A DNA stretch of 22,661 bases from a virus, in IMG/VR virus record IMGVR_UViG_3300046515_000144, positions 1 through 22,661 of that record. One strand, written 5' to 3'. Shown piece after piece: positions 11,749-18,099 of the stretch. Under the pieces are notes generated by a model, which was given only the letters and a program-made list of their open reading frames with translations, searched no databases and was not told where the DNA came from. The position numbers and the translations under genes are program-made. The first letter of the stretch is position 1. Every line of letters begins with the position of its first letter.

Positions 11749-13121
11749 GTCGCGAATTGTACAACGTTGACGCCGAGCATGGCCTGCTTGGTGCCATCTT
11801 CATCGACCCCAACCTGCTGGACGAAATCAGCTCGAAGGTCAGCGTCTGCGACTTTCACGAGATCGAGAATGCGGCGCTGTTCCGAGCAATCCTTGATTGC
11901 CACGAAGCAGGTGATCCGGTGGACGTGGTGATGGTGAGTGAGCACCATCAGTACTTGCCCAACGGTGACAGCATGTTGGGCTATGCGGCGACCATTCAGG
12001 CGAATGCCCAAGGCACCTCGAGCTGGAAGACCTACGCCAGGGTGATCCGTGAGCGGGCAGTGCTGCGCAAGGTTGTCGAGACGGCCTATGCCATCAGCGA
12101 ATCGGCCAATGATGATCTGCCCGTCGCTGAGATCATCGCGCGCGGCCAGCAGGCCATGGCCGACCTACGCGATCTGGATGACGGTGAGCCGGACTATCAC
12201 AAGGTAAGCGACATCCTCATAACCGTGACGGACACCATCGACGCCAAATACAACAAGACGGCGCCGAAAGGACTGTCCTGCAGTATCCCGGATCTGGACA
12301 AGCTGATACGCGGCCTGCGCCCCGGCAACATGGTCGTCGTGGCAGGTCTTCCAGCGTCAGGTAAGACCATCCTCGGCGTTCAGATGGCTCAGCACGTCAC
12401 GACCCAGCTCGGTGGCGCTGGTCTGGTGTTTAGTCTGGAGATGACCAAGGAGGAGTTGGTAACGCGCAATATCGCTTCCCTGGGCGCTGTGGACCTAACC
12501 CGGCTTGACGAGGGCGACACGCTCCAGGACGAAGACTGGCCCCGCATCACCAGCGCTGTGTCAGTCCTGCACAAGGCGCGCCTGTATGTCAGCGATCAGG
12601 CGGGAATGACCGTGGCGCGTATCCGATCGATCGCCCGCCAGTGCCAGCGCCGTGAGGGATTGGACGTCATCGTGGTGGATTACATCACCTTGATCGCTGG
12701 CGCTGGCGGGCAGAACCGCACGCTTGAGGTGGGCAAGATTTCCACCGCGCTCAAGAACTTGGCCAAGGAGCTGAAGGTGCCGGTGATCGTGCTGGCGCAG
12801 CTCAATCGCGGACCGACGAATCGCCCGGACAAGCGCCCACGGCCGAGTGACATCCGCGACTCCGGTCAGATCGAGCAGGACGCCGACGTGGTGATTCTGG
12901 TGCACCGCGACATGGAAAGCGAGGAGGGCCAGAACGGCGTCACCGAGTTGATCGTCGGCAAGTGCCGTCACGGCAAGCAAGGCACCTGCCTCGTGCAGCA
13001 ACAGGGCAAGTTCGTGCGCTTCGTGCCATTCGGAGGTAGGGCGCCCAGCGACGAAGAGGTTGAGATGGGACGGGTAGTGAAATTCACCGGGCGATCGAAG
13101 GGGAGACCGGATTATGAATAA
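11745..13121 (+). CDS. dnaB: Replicative DNA helicase, DnaB family
   Basis: 458 residues, normal DnaB length. N-terminal helical collar domain (NVDAEHGLLGAIFIDPNLLD...), then the RecA-like motor: Walker A GLPASGKTILG (~201-211), Walker B DVIVVDYITLI (~307-317), the AQLNRG segment and the DnaB signature DIRDSGQIEQDADVVILVHR, ending with GKCRHGKQG (arginine-finger region). Hexameric 5'-3' helicase for phage DNA replication. The phage therefore brings initiator, loader and helicase together and may be independent of host DnaB/DnaC. ATGA overlap with the loader gene. Confidence 0.95.
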   Translation: MSRELYNVDAEHGLLGAIFIDPNLLDEISSKVSVCDFHEIENAALFRAILDCHEAGDPVDVVMVSEHHQYLPNGDSMLGYAATIQANAQGTSSWKTYARVIRERAVLRKVVETAYAISESANDDLPVAEIIARGQQAMADLRDLDDGEPDYHKVSDILITVTDTIDAKYNKTAPKGLSCSIPDLDKLIRGLRPGNMVVVAGLPASGKTILGVQMAQHVTTQLGGAGLVFSLEMTKEELVTRNIASLGAVDLTRLDEGDTLQDEDWPRITSAVSVLHKARLYVSDQAGMTVARIRSIARQCQRREGLDVIVVDYITLIAGAGGQNRTLEVGKISTALKNLAKELKVPVIVLAQLNRGPTNRPDKRPRPSDIRDSGQIEQDADVVILVHRDMESEEGQNGVTELIVGKCRHGKQGTCLVQQQGKFVRFVPFGGRAPSDEEVEMGRVVKFTGRSKGRPDYE

Positions 13122-13401
13122 CGTGACTGCGGCCCTGCCGCGCAAAAGCCTGACCCAGGTGGAGTGCAAGTTTCTCAAGATTGGCAACCGGGTGCTGCTG
13201 GAGCAAACCAATGGGCGAATCGCCTCGGCGGCTCTGATGGACATCGTTGCGGACTGGCATGGCACCCCCTGCCATATCGGGTTCGAGGCCTACGCGAAAG
13301 CTTGGGTACTTGAGGGCAACGCCAAAAACAAACACGCCGACAAGATGCTTCGCGATCTGCTTGGCCTGAACAACGAACCAGATCCGAGGAAAGCGGCATG
13401 A
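13114..13401 (+). CDS. Hypothetical phage protein (95 aa)
   Basis: 95 residues, overlapping the dnaB end by 8 bases and the Q gene by 4 (ATGA). An NinB/NinX-like place between replication and Q genes, but no recognisable Nin family. Visible: KFLKIGNRVLLEQTNGRIAS, then ADWHGTPCHIGFEAYAKAWV and a charged C-terminus LRDLLGLNNEPDPRKAA. No known domain. Probably a soluble early protein of unknown function. Confidence 0.65.
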   Translation: MNNVTAALPRKSLTQVECKFLKIGNRVLLEQTNGRIASAALMDIVADWHGTPCHIGFEAYAKAWVLEGNAKNKHADKMLRDLLGLNNEPDPRKAA

Positions 13402-13784
13402 AAAAACGTACCTACACCGACAAGCCGCTGGGCGACACCGAATATCTGTTGGAGCAGTGGGGCAGCTGGCGTATGTCAGGGATGGGGGTCCCGCGTTATG
13501 TTTCGCCCTTGGCAGCTCTGATGAACCATTGCAGTCCTGAGCCGAGCTCCCTGACATACGTGATCACCGATGACGCCGCCATGGTCGTTGATTCGATCCT
13601 CGCCCGCCTGATTAAGCGCAACCAACAGATGGGGGATTTCATCTGGTGGTACTTCGGCGCCAAGTGGACAATGGTTCGCATAGGTGAGGCCAACAAGATG
13701 TCGGAGCGGTCGGCCCGTGAAGTGGTCAGGCAAGGTGTGGCGTGGGTGGATTCGGCTTTGGAACATTTTCGTGAAGCTGCGTAA
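13398..13784 (+). CDS. Antiterminator Q family protein
   Basis: 128 residues. The opening KPLGDTEYLLEQWGSWRMSG, then MGVPRYVSP, and the middle DFIWWYFGAKWTMVRIGEAN with the end VAWVDSALEHFREAA are the hallmarks of the phage antitermination protein Q family (phage_antitermQ, 82/21-like). It should bind near the late promoter and let RNA polymerase pass terminators. It is the last gene of the early operon, and a strong terminator follows at 13865-13889, as expected for a Q-controlled late region. No clear late promoter could be fixed by eye between 13785 and 13864. Confidence 0.88.
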   Translation: MKKRTYTDKPLGDTEYLLEQWGSWRMSGMGVPRYVSPLAALMNHCSPEPSSLTYVITDDAAMVVDSILARLIKRNQQMGDFIWWYFGAKWTMVRIGEANKMSERSAREVVRQGVAWVDSALEHFREAA

Positions 13785-13864
13785 AAAGTTCTTTCAGGCC
13801 GGATAAACACCTGTTTTCATGGCACGGTGTTCAACGCATTCAGCGCGACACCTTAACAATCAGA

Positions 13865-13889
13865 CCCCAGCCATAGCGCTGGGGTTTTT
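13865..13889 (+). terminator. Terminator after the Q gene (tR'-like)
   Basis: 7-bp stem CCCCAGC / GCTGGGG, loop CATAGC, then TTTTT (and GTTTTTG beyond). It should block late transcription unless Q is present. Confidence 0.85.
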
Positions 13890-13941
13890 GTTTTTGAGGA
13901 CTTTGGATACTATCCCGGCACAATTCAGCGTCGAGGATGCT

Positions 13942-14241
13942 ATGGAACGAAATACAGATTTGATCGCGTCAATTCTTCATTTCTGCGTCAACGGAACTCC
14001 TGACTGGCGTGTCAAGCTGACTGCTGAAGACCTGCATGAATGCCTGCCGTCAGATCAGCAGGCTGAATGGACTCAGGACAGTCTTGATGGACACATCAGG
14101 CTGCTCGCAGATGCCGGATTGATTGAGATGAAGCTGCCTTCGGGCGTAGCGACCATAGAGCGTATTACCTGGTTGGGGTACGAGCACCTAGGTGCCTACG
14201 AGAAATCGAAGCTTATGAAAGATAATCCGTTTCTCCGCTGA
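13942..14241 (+). CDS. DUF2513 family protein, copy 1
   Basis: 99 residues from the ATG at 13942, chosen because GAGG lies just upstream and the sequence from there fits the family (MERNTDLIASILHFC). The DUF2513 pattern is visible: opening 'M-x-R-x-x-D-L-I', middle DGHIRLLADAGLIEMKLPSG and end RITWLGYEHLGAYEKSKL, a winged-helix-like layout ('H...L..AGLI......ITW.G.E.L'). Function unknown. It stands alone between two terminators. A second member of the same family follows at 14341. Confidence 0.75.
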   Translation: MERNTDLIASILHFCVNGTPDWRVKLTAEDLHECLPSDQQAEWTQDSLDGHIRLLADAGLIEMKLPSGVATIERITWLGYEHLGAYEKSKLMKDNPFLR

Positions 14242-14258
14242 TCGGCATTCGTACACCT

Positions 14259-14293
14259 AAGCCCAGCCACTGCGCTGGGCTTTCTCGTTTTTG
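14259..14293 (+). terminator. Rho-independent terminator after DUF2513 copy 1
   Basis: 9-bp stem AAGCCCAGC / GCTGGGCTT with loop CACTGC and a T-rich tail (TTTCTCGTTTTT). Confidence 0.8.
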
Positions 14294-14340
14294 CGTTTTG
14301 CATTATGGTGCCCGCTGACCATCACGATCAGCGAGATTTT

Positions 14341-14607
14341 ATGAAAAGGGACTTGGCTTTAATCAAGAAAATTCTGGCGTATATCGAGAGTCAGGATGGC
14401 GCAGCTAACAGCAGTGCGGTCGGGTACAAGTGCGGTACCGGCGGTCAGTTTGATACAGACCACGAAAAGTACCAGATCTGGCTGCTGATCGATGGGGGAT
14501 TCCTGAACGCTACGAAGACCGGGTCTTGGGGCGAGTCTGATTATATTTTGACTTGGAGCGGGCACAACTTGCTGGAGCGCCTCAACGCGGGCCAACCGGT
14601 GTATTGA
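14341..14607 (+). CDS. DUF2513 family protein, copy 2
   Basis: 88 residues from ATG 14341; the in-frame ATG-like codon 36 bases earlier lacks family sequence. The opening MKRDLALIKKILAYIESQDG is the classic DUF2513 start, and IWLLIDGGFLNATKTG...ILTWSGHNLLERL carries the 'L...G.L.....LTW.G...L' end. It is diverged from copy 1, so this is an old duplication or two separate gains. Its own terminator follows 16 bases after the stop. Function unknown. Confidence 0.75.
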   Translation: MKRDLALIKKILAYIESQDGAANSSAVGYKCGTGGQFDTDHEKYQIWLLIDGGFLNATKTGSWGESDYILTWSGHNLLERLNAGQPVY

Positions 14608-14623
14608 TAGCCTTGATCTCATG

Positions 14624-14648
14624 AAGCCCCGCCAAGTGCGGGGTTTTT
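14624..14648 (+). terminator. Rho-independent terminator after DUF2513 copy 2
   Basis: Stem AAGCCCCGC / GCGGGGTTT with loop CAAGT and a TTTTT tail. It lies 8 bases before the tRNA-like gene. Confidence 0.85.
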
Positions 14649-14655
14649 AGTTTCT

Positions 14656-14741
14656 GGAAGGTGGCGCCCAGTGGTGGGCAATCCGATTTGAACCCGGAGC
14701 TATCGGTAACGGTAAGAGATCGACTCTTTCACGTTCCGCCA
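14656..14741 (+). tRNA. Phage-borne, degenerate tRNA-Ser(UGA)
   Basis: 86 bases including an encoded CCA. Acceptor GGAAGGT / ACGTTCC pairs in 6 of 7 positions, with discriminator G as in tRNA-Ser. D-arm GCCC-AGTGGT-GGGC. Anticodon arm TCCGA-TTTGAAC-CCGGA gives U33 and anticodon TGA (reads UCA), with one A-C mismatch. A long class II variable arm TATCG-GTAA-CGGTA is diagnostic of Ser/Leu/Tyr. T-arm AAGAG-ATCGACT-CTTTC is degenerate: T54 is A and the outer pair is A-C. It resembles E. coli tRNA-Ser(UGA) in the acceptor and T-stem. No promoter is obvious, and a terminator lies 8 bases upstream. It may be a decaying or unusual functional tRNA. Confidence 0.65.
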
Positions 14742-14786
14742 AAGTGTTTTTCTATCGAGGGCAGACGAATATTAGAAGCGAAATAG

Positions 14787-15077
14787 CTAGTCGTCTTTGT
14801 CGCGATAAAAGGTGCCAAACATGTCGCTAAACAGGTCAGGCTTACTGGTATGCACCTTGTAGCTTGAGCCTTTGCGTCCCTGATCGCGTTCGCCGGGGAA
14901 CAGGTTGAAAAATAGGACCATTGGAACGCAGCAGGCCACCATCAGAAGAAATGACAGTGCGAACGCCCAGCCGCCGAAAGCGCGGAAGGCATAGGCGGCG
15001 AAAAACGCTGATACGCCAGCAAGAGCTATCGAGGTGGTGCCCTTAGTGATCTGTTTGAACAAATGGTAGTTGGCCAT
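14787..15077 (-). CDS. Small inner-membrane protein (96 aa)
   Basis: The ATG at 15077 is chosen over an upstream in-frame one because AAGGAAGAG lies just before it. 96 residues. Two hydrophobic segments predict transmembrane helices: TTSIALAGVSAFFAAYAF (~16-33) and WAFALSFLLMVACCVPMVLF (~39-58). A charged C-terminal tail with SKPDLFSDMFGTFYRDKDD follows. No family recognised. It is transcribed against the late genes, so it is probably expressed in the lysogen (a moron-type gene). The inverted repeat at 15131-15161 lies in its upstream region and may be its operator. A superinfection-exclusion role is possible but unsupported by sequence alone. Confidence 0.65.
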   Translation of the reverse strand: MANYHLFKQITKGTTSIALAGVSAFFAAYAFRAFGGWAFALSFLLMVACCVPMVLFFNLFPGERDQGRKGSSYKVHTSKPDLFSDMFGTFYRDKDD

Positions 15078-15130
15078 CAAAGCTCTTCCTTGGAGGGGCT
15101 GATCTGATTCGATGCAATTTCGGCTGGCTG

Positions 15131-15161
15131 GATGTACGCGGATCAACTATCCGCGTACATC
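15131..15161. repeat. 13-bp perfect inverted repeat downstream of hicB
   Basis: GATGTACGCGGAT and ATCCGCGTACATC around the loop CAACT. No T-run follows on either strand, so it is a poor rho-independent terminator. It lies 13 bases beyond the hicB stop and 54 bases before the membrane-protein start, so it may be an operator or an RNA-stabilising stem. Confidence 0.65.
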
Positions 15162-15174
15162 GCGGGCTTAAAAA

Positions 15175-15597
15175 TCAGGCTGCCTCGACCGACACAGACA
15201 AACGCTTGCCCAGCGCAGAGAGCGCTGCCTCGACCTGCTCGATCTTCGAGCTGTGTTCGAAGTCCACCAGGCGATCAACTTTGGTCTGAGACGACTGCAG
15301 CAACCTGGCCAGATCGGCCTTGCGCATATTGGCCTCGCGCATCGCGTTCCACAGCGACACCTTCGCCGCCACCAGCGTTGGCAGATGCACAAGGCGTTCG
15401 CCTTCTGACGGGGCCGAGGGAAGTGGGATCGGCCGAGACTGATCGACGTAAATCGACAGAGCGAGTTCAAGCCCTTCGACGGCATTGGCCAAGAGCTCTT
15501 CTTCGGTATCGCCAGCGCTGTGTGCTTCTGGGATATCCCGGCACGAGGACCAGAACGAACCGGCCTCGGCATGGATCTTTACTGCATAGCTGTACAT
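15175..15597 (-). CDS. hicB: HicB-type antitoxin
   Basis: 140 residues. The N-terminal domain (~1-55: MYSYAVKIHAEAGSFWSSCR, then DIPEAHSAGDTEEELLANAV, EGLELALSIYV) is the HicB partial RNase-H-like fold that covers the HicA active site. The C-terminal part (~80-135: LWNAMREANMRKADLARLLQ, SSQTKVDRLVDFEH) is an HTH that should bind the operator. It lies downstream of hicA, the usual order, with ~50 bases between. Neutralises HicA and represses the operon. The HTH class (Xre-like) supports autoregulation at the palindrome 15870-15902. Confidence 0.9.
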   Translation of the reverse strand: MYSYAVKIHAEAGSFWSSCRDIPEAHSAGDTEEELLANAVEGLELALSIYVDQSRPIPLPSAPSEGERLVHLPTLVAAKVSLWNAMREANMRKADLARLLQSSQTKVDRLVDFEHSSKIEQVEAALSALGKRLSVSVEAA

Positions 15598-15649
15598 GTG
15601 ATTTTCCTCGATGTTGTGACTGAAGAACCCGGTTCAAAAGGGTAGAGCC

Positions 15650-15832
15650 TCAATCCTTGAGGCCCAGTTGTTTGATGATGTCCTTCCTTAACCCTTCGCC
15701 TATTTCCTTGGCTCCGTGGTCTGGAAGTACCGTCTGTTTGCCGTTGTAGTAGAGCTTGAAGTGCTTCTTACGATGCTTCGCGATCTCTACTCCTTTTGCT
15801 AACAGCCACCTCCTGAACTCGTTGCAGCTCAT
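15650..15832 (-). CDS. hicA: HicA-type mRNA interferase toxin
   Basis: 60 residues from ATG 15832, which has AGGAGG 4 bases upstream; an earlier in-frame ATG (15865) overlaps the promoter -10 box and is rejected. The dsRBD-like HicA fold is visible: MSCNEFRRWLLAKGVEI, then HRKKHFKLYYNGKQTVLPDH and GAKEIGEGLRKDIIKQLGL, with the conserved catalytic His in K-K-H-F. HicA cleaves mRNA, halting growth. Paired with hicB. Length and motifs are complete, so the toxin looks intact. Confidence 0.92.
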   Translation of the reverse strand: MSCNEFRRWLLAKGVEIAKHRKKHFKLYYNGKQTVLPDHGAKEIGEGLRKDIIKQLGLKD

Positions 15833-15863
15833 CAGCCCTCCTGTGTGTTTTGCTGATGGGTTC

Positions 15864-15902
15864 ATTCTACATCATAAATGTGTGAATGCAACACTTATGA
15901 TG
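15864..15902 (-). promoter_or_regulatory. hicAB promoter and operator palindrome
   Basis: Minus strand: -35 TTGCAT (15891-15886), -10 TAGAAT (15869-15864), spacing 16. The inverted repeat CATCATAAATGT / ACACTTATGATG (15870-15881 and 15891-15902, one mismatch) spans the spacer and -35, a natural site for HicB HTH binding. Confidence 0.7.
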
Positions 15903-15934
15903 AATATTTCCGTAGTGGTGCGGGAAGCCATAGC

Positions 15935-16109
15935 CAGGGTGGGCCTTCGGGCAGGGCCTGGACGCGGTAAAGCCGGAAAGTCACGCGTTGCTGAAGAACA
16001 CCGGCAGTCGACGGGCCTCAAATCCTCTTGTGTGCTCGGGGTGGCGTCGGCGGGCAGCGTGGGAAGACACGCAAACCATTTCGAGCCTCGGCAGTTGCCG
16101 GGGCTTTTT
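15935..16109 (+). ncRNA. Candidate structured RNA / late leader
   Basis: No gene is seen between 15903 and 16126. The plus strand can form several stems: CCAGG...CCTGG (15935-15962) enclosing a GCC-TTCG-GGC tetraloop hairpin, ACGCG...CGCGT, GCGTG...CACGC (about 16059-16075), ending in the terminator at 16084-16109. No known RNA family recognised. It could be a small RNA, or simply the leader of the gene at 16127. Confidence 0.3.
16084..16109 (+). terminator. Rho-independent terminator before the gene at 16127
   Basis: 10-bp stem AGCCTCGGCA / TGCCGGGGCT (one T-G pair) with a very short loop, then TTTTT. Sits 17 bases before the next start codon, so late read-through (Q) would be needed to express the genes beyond from an upstream promoter. 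Confidence 0.75.
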
Positions 16110-16126
16110 CGTTTCTGGAGCACATC

Positions 16127-16882
16127 ATGCGCAAGACCGTATTGATCGAAGTTGGCGACTACAGCGACGCAGACCTGCCGAAGAATGCAATCGACTTGCT
16201 GGCGTTCTGGGAAGCCGAACTACAGAAGGTTCCGGCTGAATATCGCGAGTCGGCAGAGATCAAGCGGTTCAACGCAAGCTATGAATGTGACGGGGACGAG
16301 TGGCGCACAACGTTAGAATATCCACGTCCAGAAACGGCAGAAGAAGCGGCGGAGCGAGAAGCAAAAGCAGCGAAAGCCGGAACTAAAATCATGTTCGGCA
16401 ATGAGCACATTGAGGTCTGGCGGGATGGCCGTGTGGTTATCCGCATAGGCAACTCAGATCAGCCTTTCGTTGTCTCGGGCGATCAGGTCTTCATCAGCGA
16501 TGGCATGGTCAAAGATGGTGGCATCACGGCGCTGAGTAATCGGATCCCGTGTTGGTCGCCGGAACTGGCTGTCCTGCCCAATGGCCGGAGTTACGTCGCA
16601 GGATTTGGCGTGGGTGTGGCCGATGACGGTAAGTGTGCCGCATCTGCGACTTCAGAGCTCAAGGCCACGGTGACAGGCGAAGAAAATTCCACCAGCGATT
16701 TCGAGAAGGCTTTGGCTGAGGGTGATGCCGGAAAGATCCTCGACATGCTCGCCGGAACCATCAGTGAAACCGAACTGGGCCAATCTCTCAGGGAGCAGGC
16801 CGATCCCTTCGCTGATCGCATTCGCCAGGTGATCGCTTCTGAGCTTCGCGCAGGCGGAATGCTTCATCGCTTCAACCGCTGA
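16127..16882 (+). CDS. Phage protein with tail-tip (DUF1983-like) C-terminal segment
   Basis: 251 residues from ATG 16127 (TGGAG 6 bases upstream). The N-terminal ~85 residues are a separate acidic/helical domain (LPKNAIDLLAFWEAELQKVP, then EEAAEREAKAAKAG). The middle segment (~90-165: IEVWRDGRVVIRIGN, SGDQVFISDGMVKDGGITAL) follows the 'V..DG.V.IR.....F.V.G.QVFI..A.VKDG.IT' pattern found at the C-terminal end of phage tail-tip proteins (DUF1983). In such phages this segment is normally on a ~1000-residue protein far downstream, so a short stand-alone version before the lysis genes is odd. The last ~60 residues are helical. Confident gene, moderate family call. Confidence 0.7.
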   Translation: MRKTVLIEVGDYSDADLPKNAIDLLAFWEAELQKVPAEYRESAEIKRFNASYECDGDEWRTTLEYPRPETAEEAAEREAKAAKAGTKIMFGNEHIEVWRDGRVVIRIGNSDQPFVVSGDQVFISDGMVKDGGITALSNRIPCWSPELAVLPNGRSYVAGFGVGVADDGKCAASATSELKATVTGEENSTSDFEKALAEGDAGKILDMLAGTISETELGQSLREQADPFADRIRQVIASELRAGGMLHRFNR

Positions 16883-16902
16883 TCCAGTGCGCCACACACC
16901 AT

Positions 16903-16924
16903 CCCCGCCTTGAGCGGGCTTTTT
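16903..16924 (+). terminator. Rho-independent terminator before the holin gene
   Basis: Stem CCCGC / GCGGG (extendable by one pair) with loop CTTGA, then TTTTT-A-TTTT. Confidence 0.75.
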
Positions 16925-16968
16925 ATTTTCCGCTCCCTCCAAGGGAGGACAGTCGGATACAGACCACG

Positions 16969-17286
16969 ATGCCTGAAAAATCTCCTGACTTCTGGGCTGC
17001 GGTCTGGCTGGCCTTGAGCAATCCACTATGGCAGGGCGCAATTATGGCCTTCGTTATCTCGCTGCTTCGCATCATCTGGGAAGCCAAAGAGACCAGTGTT
17101 CGCCGGGTACTCGCTGAGGCTCTGATCTGTGGTGGGCTGAGCCTATCAGCCAGCACTCTGATCGACTGGATGGGATGGCCTGCGAATCTTTCCATCGTTG
17201 CAGGTAGTGCCATCGGGTTCATCGGGGTCAGCGCTGTGCGTGAGCTGATCATTCGCTTCATTGGCCGCAAGGTGGATTCGCTATGA
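16969..17286 (+). CDS. Holin, lambda phage_holin_3 type
   Basis: 105 residues with three hydrophobic segments: PLWQGAIMAFVISLLRIIW (~19-37), VLAEALICGGLSLSASTLI (~47-65) and LSIVAGSAIGFIGVSAVREL (~73-92). The opening PDFWAAVWLALSN is the typical start of the lambda-family phage holins (PF05106). Holins form lesions in the inner membrane at lysis time. The best ribosome-like AAGGGAGG lies 20 bases upstream, too far, so start-site use is uncertain. Overlaps the Rz-like gene by 4 bases (ATGA). Confidence 0.85.
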   Translation: MPEKSPDFWAAVWLALSNPLWQGAIMAFVISLLRIIWEAKETSVRRVLAEALICGGLSLSASTLIDWMGWPANLSIVAGSAIGFIGVSAVRELIIRFIGRKVDSL

Positions 17287-17669
17287 ACACGTTGAGATCC
17301 ATCGCCCTCGCTGGCGTGATCTTGATCGTCGGGCTCTTGCTCGTTGGCATTCAGCAGTATCGAGTGATCGCCCTACGCGGTGAGGTGGCTGTTGAGACCC
17401 GGGCCAAGCAAGACGCCCTCGACGCCAACACCGAAAACCAGAAGACCATCAGCACGCTGCAGGCCGAGGTCGCGAGGAACGAAGCCTATCGGCTCGACCT
17501 GGACAAGCGACTGAAAGCCAGCGAGCAGAAAGCCGAACAGGCCAGGAAAGATTTCGATGACCTCAAACGCAAAAGCCCGGCTGTTCGCAGTTGGGCTGAT
17601 CAGCCTTTGCCTGACGGCCTGCGCAGCAAAGCCCCAGCCAGCAACAAAGACCAGCGTCATTCGAAGTGA
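17283..17669 (+). CDS. Rz-like inner-membrane spanin subunit
   Basis: 128 residues. One N-terminal membrane anchor (SIALAGVILIVGLLLVGIQQ, ~6-25), then a periplasmic coiled coil (~30-95: GEVAVETRAKQDALDAN, TLQAEVARNEAYRLDLDKRL, KASEQKAEQARKDFDDLKR), the i-spanin/LysB layout. With the o-spanin it links the inner and outer membranes and fuses them in the last lysis step. An Rz1-like gene starts inside it in the +1 frame at 17557. Follows the holin directly; in many lysis cassettes an endolysin lies between. Confidence 0.85.
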   Translation: MNTLRSIALAGVILIVGLLLVGIQQYRVIALRGEVAVETRAKQDALDANTENQKTISTLQAEVARNEAYRLDLDKRLKASEQKAEQARKDFDDLKRKSPAVRSWADQPLPDGLRSKAPASNKDQRHSK

Positions 17670-17826
17670 GCCGCCGGTGATGGTGCCGTGTGAGCGCACT
17701 AGCGATGAGACCTACGGCCTTTACAGCAACGGCGACGTCTGGGGCTTGAAAGACCATGCCATCAAGCTGCTCGACACCTGCGCCGATCAAGTCGACGCCC
17801 AGATCCTGCGCAGCCAAAGCAAGTGA
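17557..17826 (+). CDS. Rz1-like outer-membrane lipoprotein spanin subunit
   Basis: 89 residues, read in another frame and starting inside the Rz-like gene; it extends 157 bases past it. The signal sequence ends in a lipobox (KARLFAVGLISLCLTAC; lipidated Cys22), giving a mature lipoprotein of ~68 residues with the Pro-containing start (KPQPATKT) typical of o-spanins. AGGAAAG sits ~6 bases before the ATG. The nested, out-of-frame position is the signature arrangement of Rz/Rz1 pairs. Confidence 0.85.
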   Translation: MTSNAKARLFAVGLISLCLTACAAKPQPATKTSVIRSEPPVMVPCERTSDETYGLYSNGDVWGLKDHAIKLLDTCADQVDAQILRSQSK

Positions 17827-17829
17827 TCC

Positions 17830-17864
17830 GCGCCACAAATTCAGATGCGCCCGTTTCGTGGCGC
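17830..17864. repeat. Inverted repeat, copy B (GCGCCAC-N21-GTGGCGC)
   Basis: Same arms and same 21-base loop length as copy A at 8242-8276; both begin ATCCGCGCCACAAA. The right arm ends 21 bases before the ATG at 17886 and just ahead of its ribosome site. Confidence 0.6.
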
Positions 17865-17885
17865 GAACTCTTACGAGGATCAGTC

Positions 17886-18095
17886 ATGCCCAGAGCACGT
17901 AAAGCCGCATCCGAGCCAGTCCCGCCAGTGATTGAGGCCGCGCCAGCGGTCGACGTGAACGCCGAAGTCGGTCACCTGGACCGAGCTATCACCACGGCAT
18001 TGAACGCGGCCAAAGCTGGCGGTCTGCCGAATGGCTACATCGTCGCTGTTCTGCACGCCCATGCGCTGAAGCAGACCCATCTTCTGCTGGGATAG
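17886..18095 (+). CDS. Small hypothetical phage protein (69 aa)
   Basis: The ATG at 17886 has GAGGA 6-7 bases upstream and is preferred; an alternative GTG at 17823 overlaps the spanin stop and would place inverted repeat B inside the coding sequence. 69 residues: basic opening MPRARKAASEP, a Pro/Ala/Val linker, and a helical C-terminus (HLDRAITTALNAAKAGGLPN, then YIVAVLHAHALKQ). No family recognised. Located between spanins and packaging genes. Confidence 0.6.
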   Translation: MPRARKAASEPVPPVIEAAPAVDVNAEVGHLDRAITTALNAAKAGGLPNGYIVAVLHAHALKQTHLLLG

Positions 18096-18099
18096 GGTC

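Noticed and set aside
12561-13265. Minus-strand ORF of 234 codons opposite dnaB.
   Set aside because: High-GC shadow of dnaB; composition rich in His/Arg/Leu, no domain.
14676-14705. On the minus strand GGGTTCAAATC followed by CCACCA looks like a tRNA/tmRNA T-arm and second att core.
   Set aside because: The T-stem does not pair properly in that reading and no matching 5' acceptor exists; the plus strand gives a full cloverleaf with anticodon TGA, whose anticodon loop (TTTGAAC) causes the resemblance.
15132-15623. Plus-strand ORF (163 codons) over hicB.
   Set aside because: hicB on the minus strand has clear domains; this frame is Arg/Pro/Ser-rich shadow.
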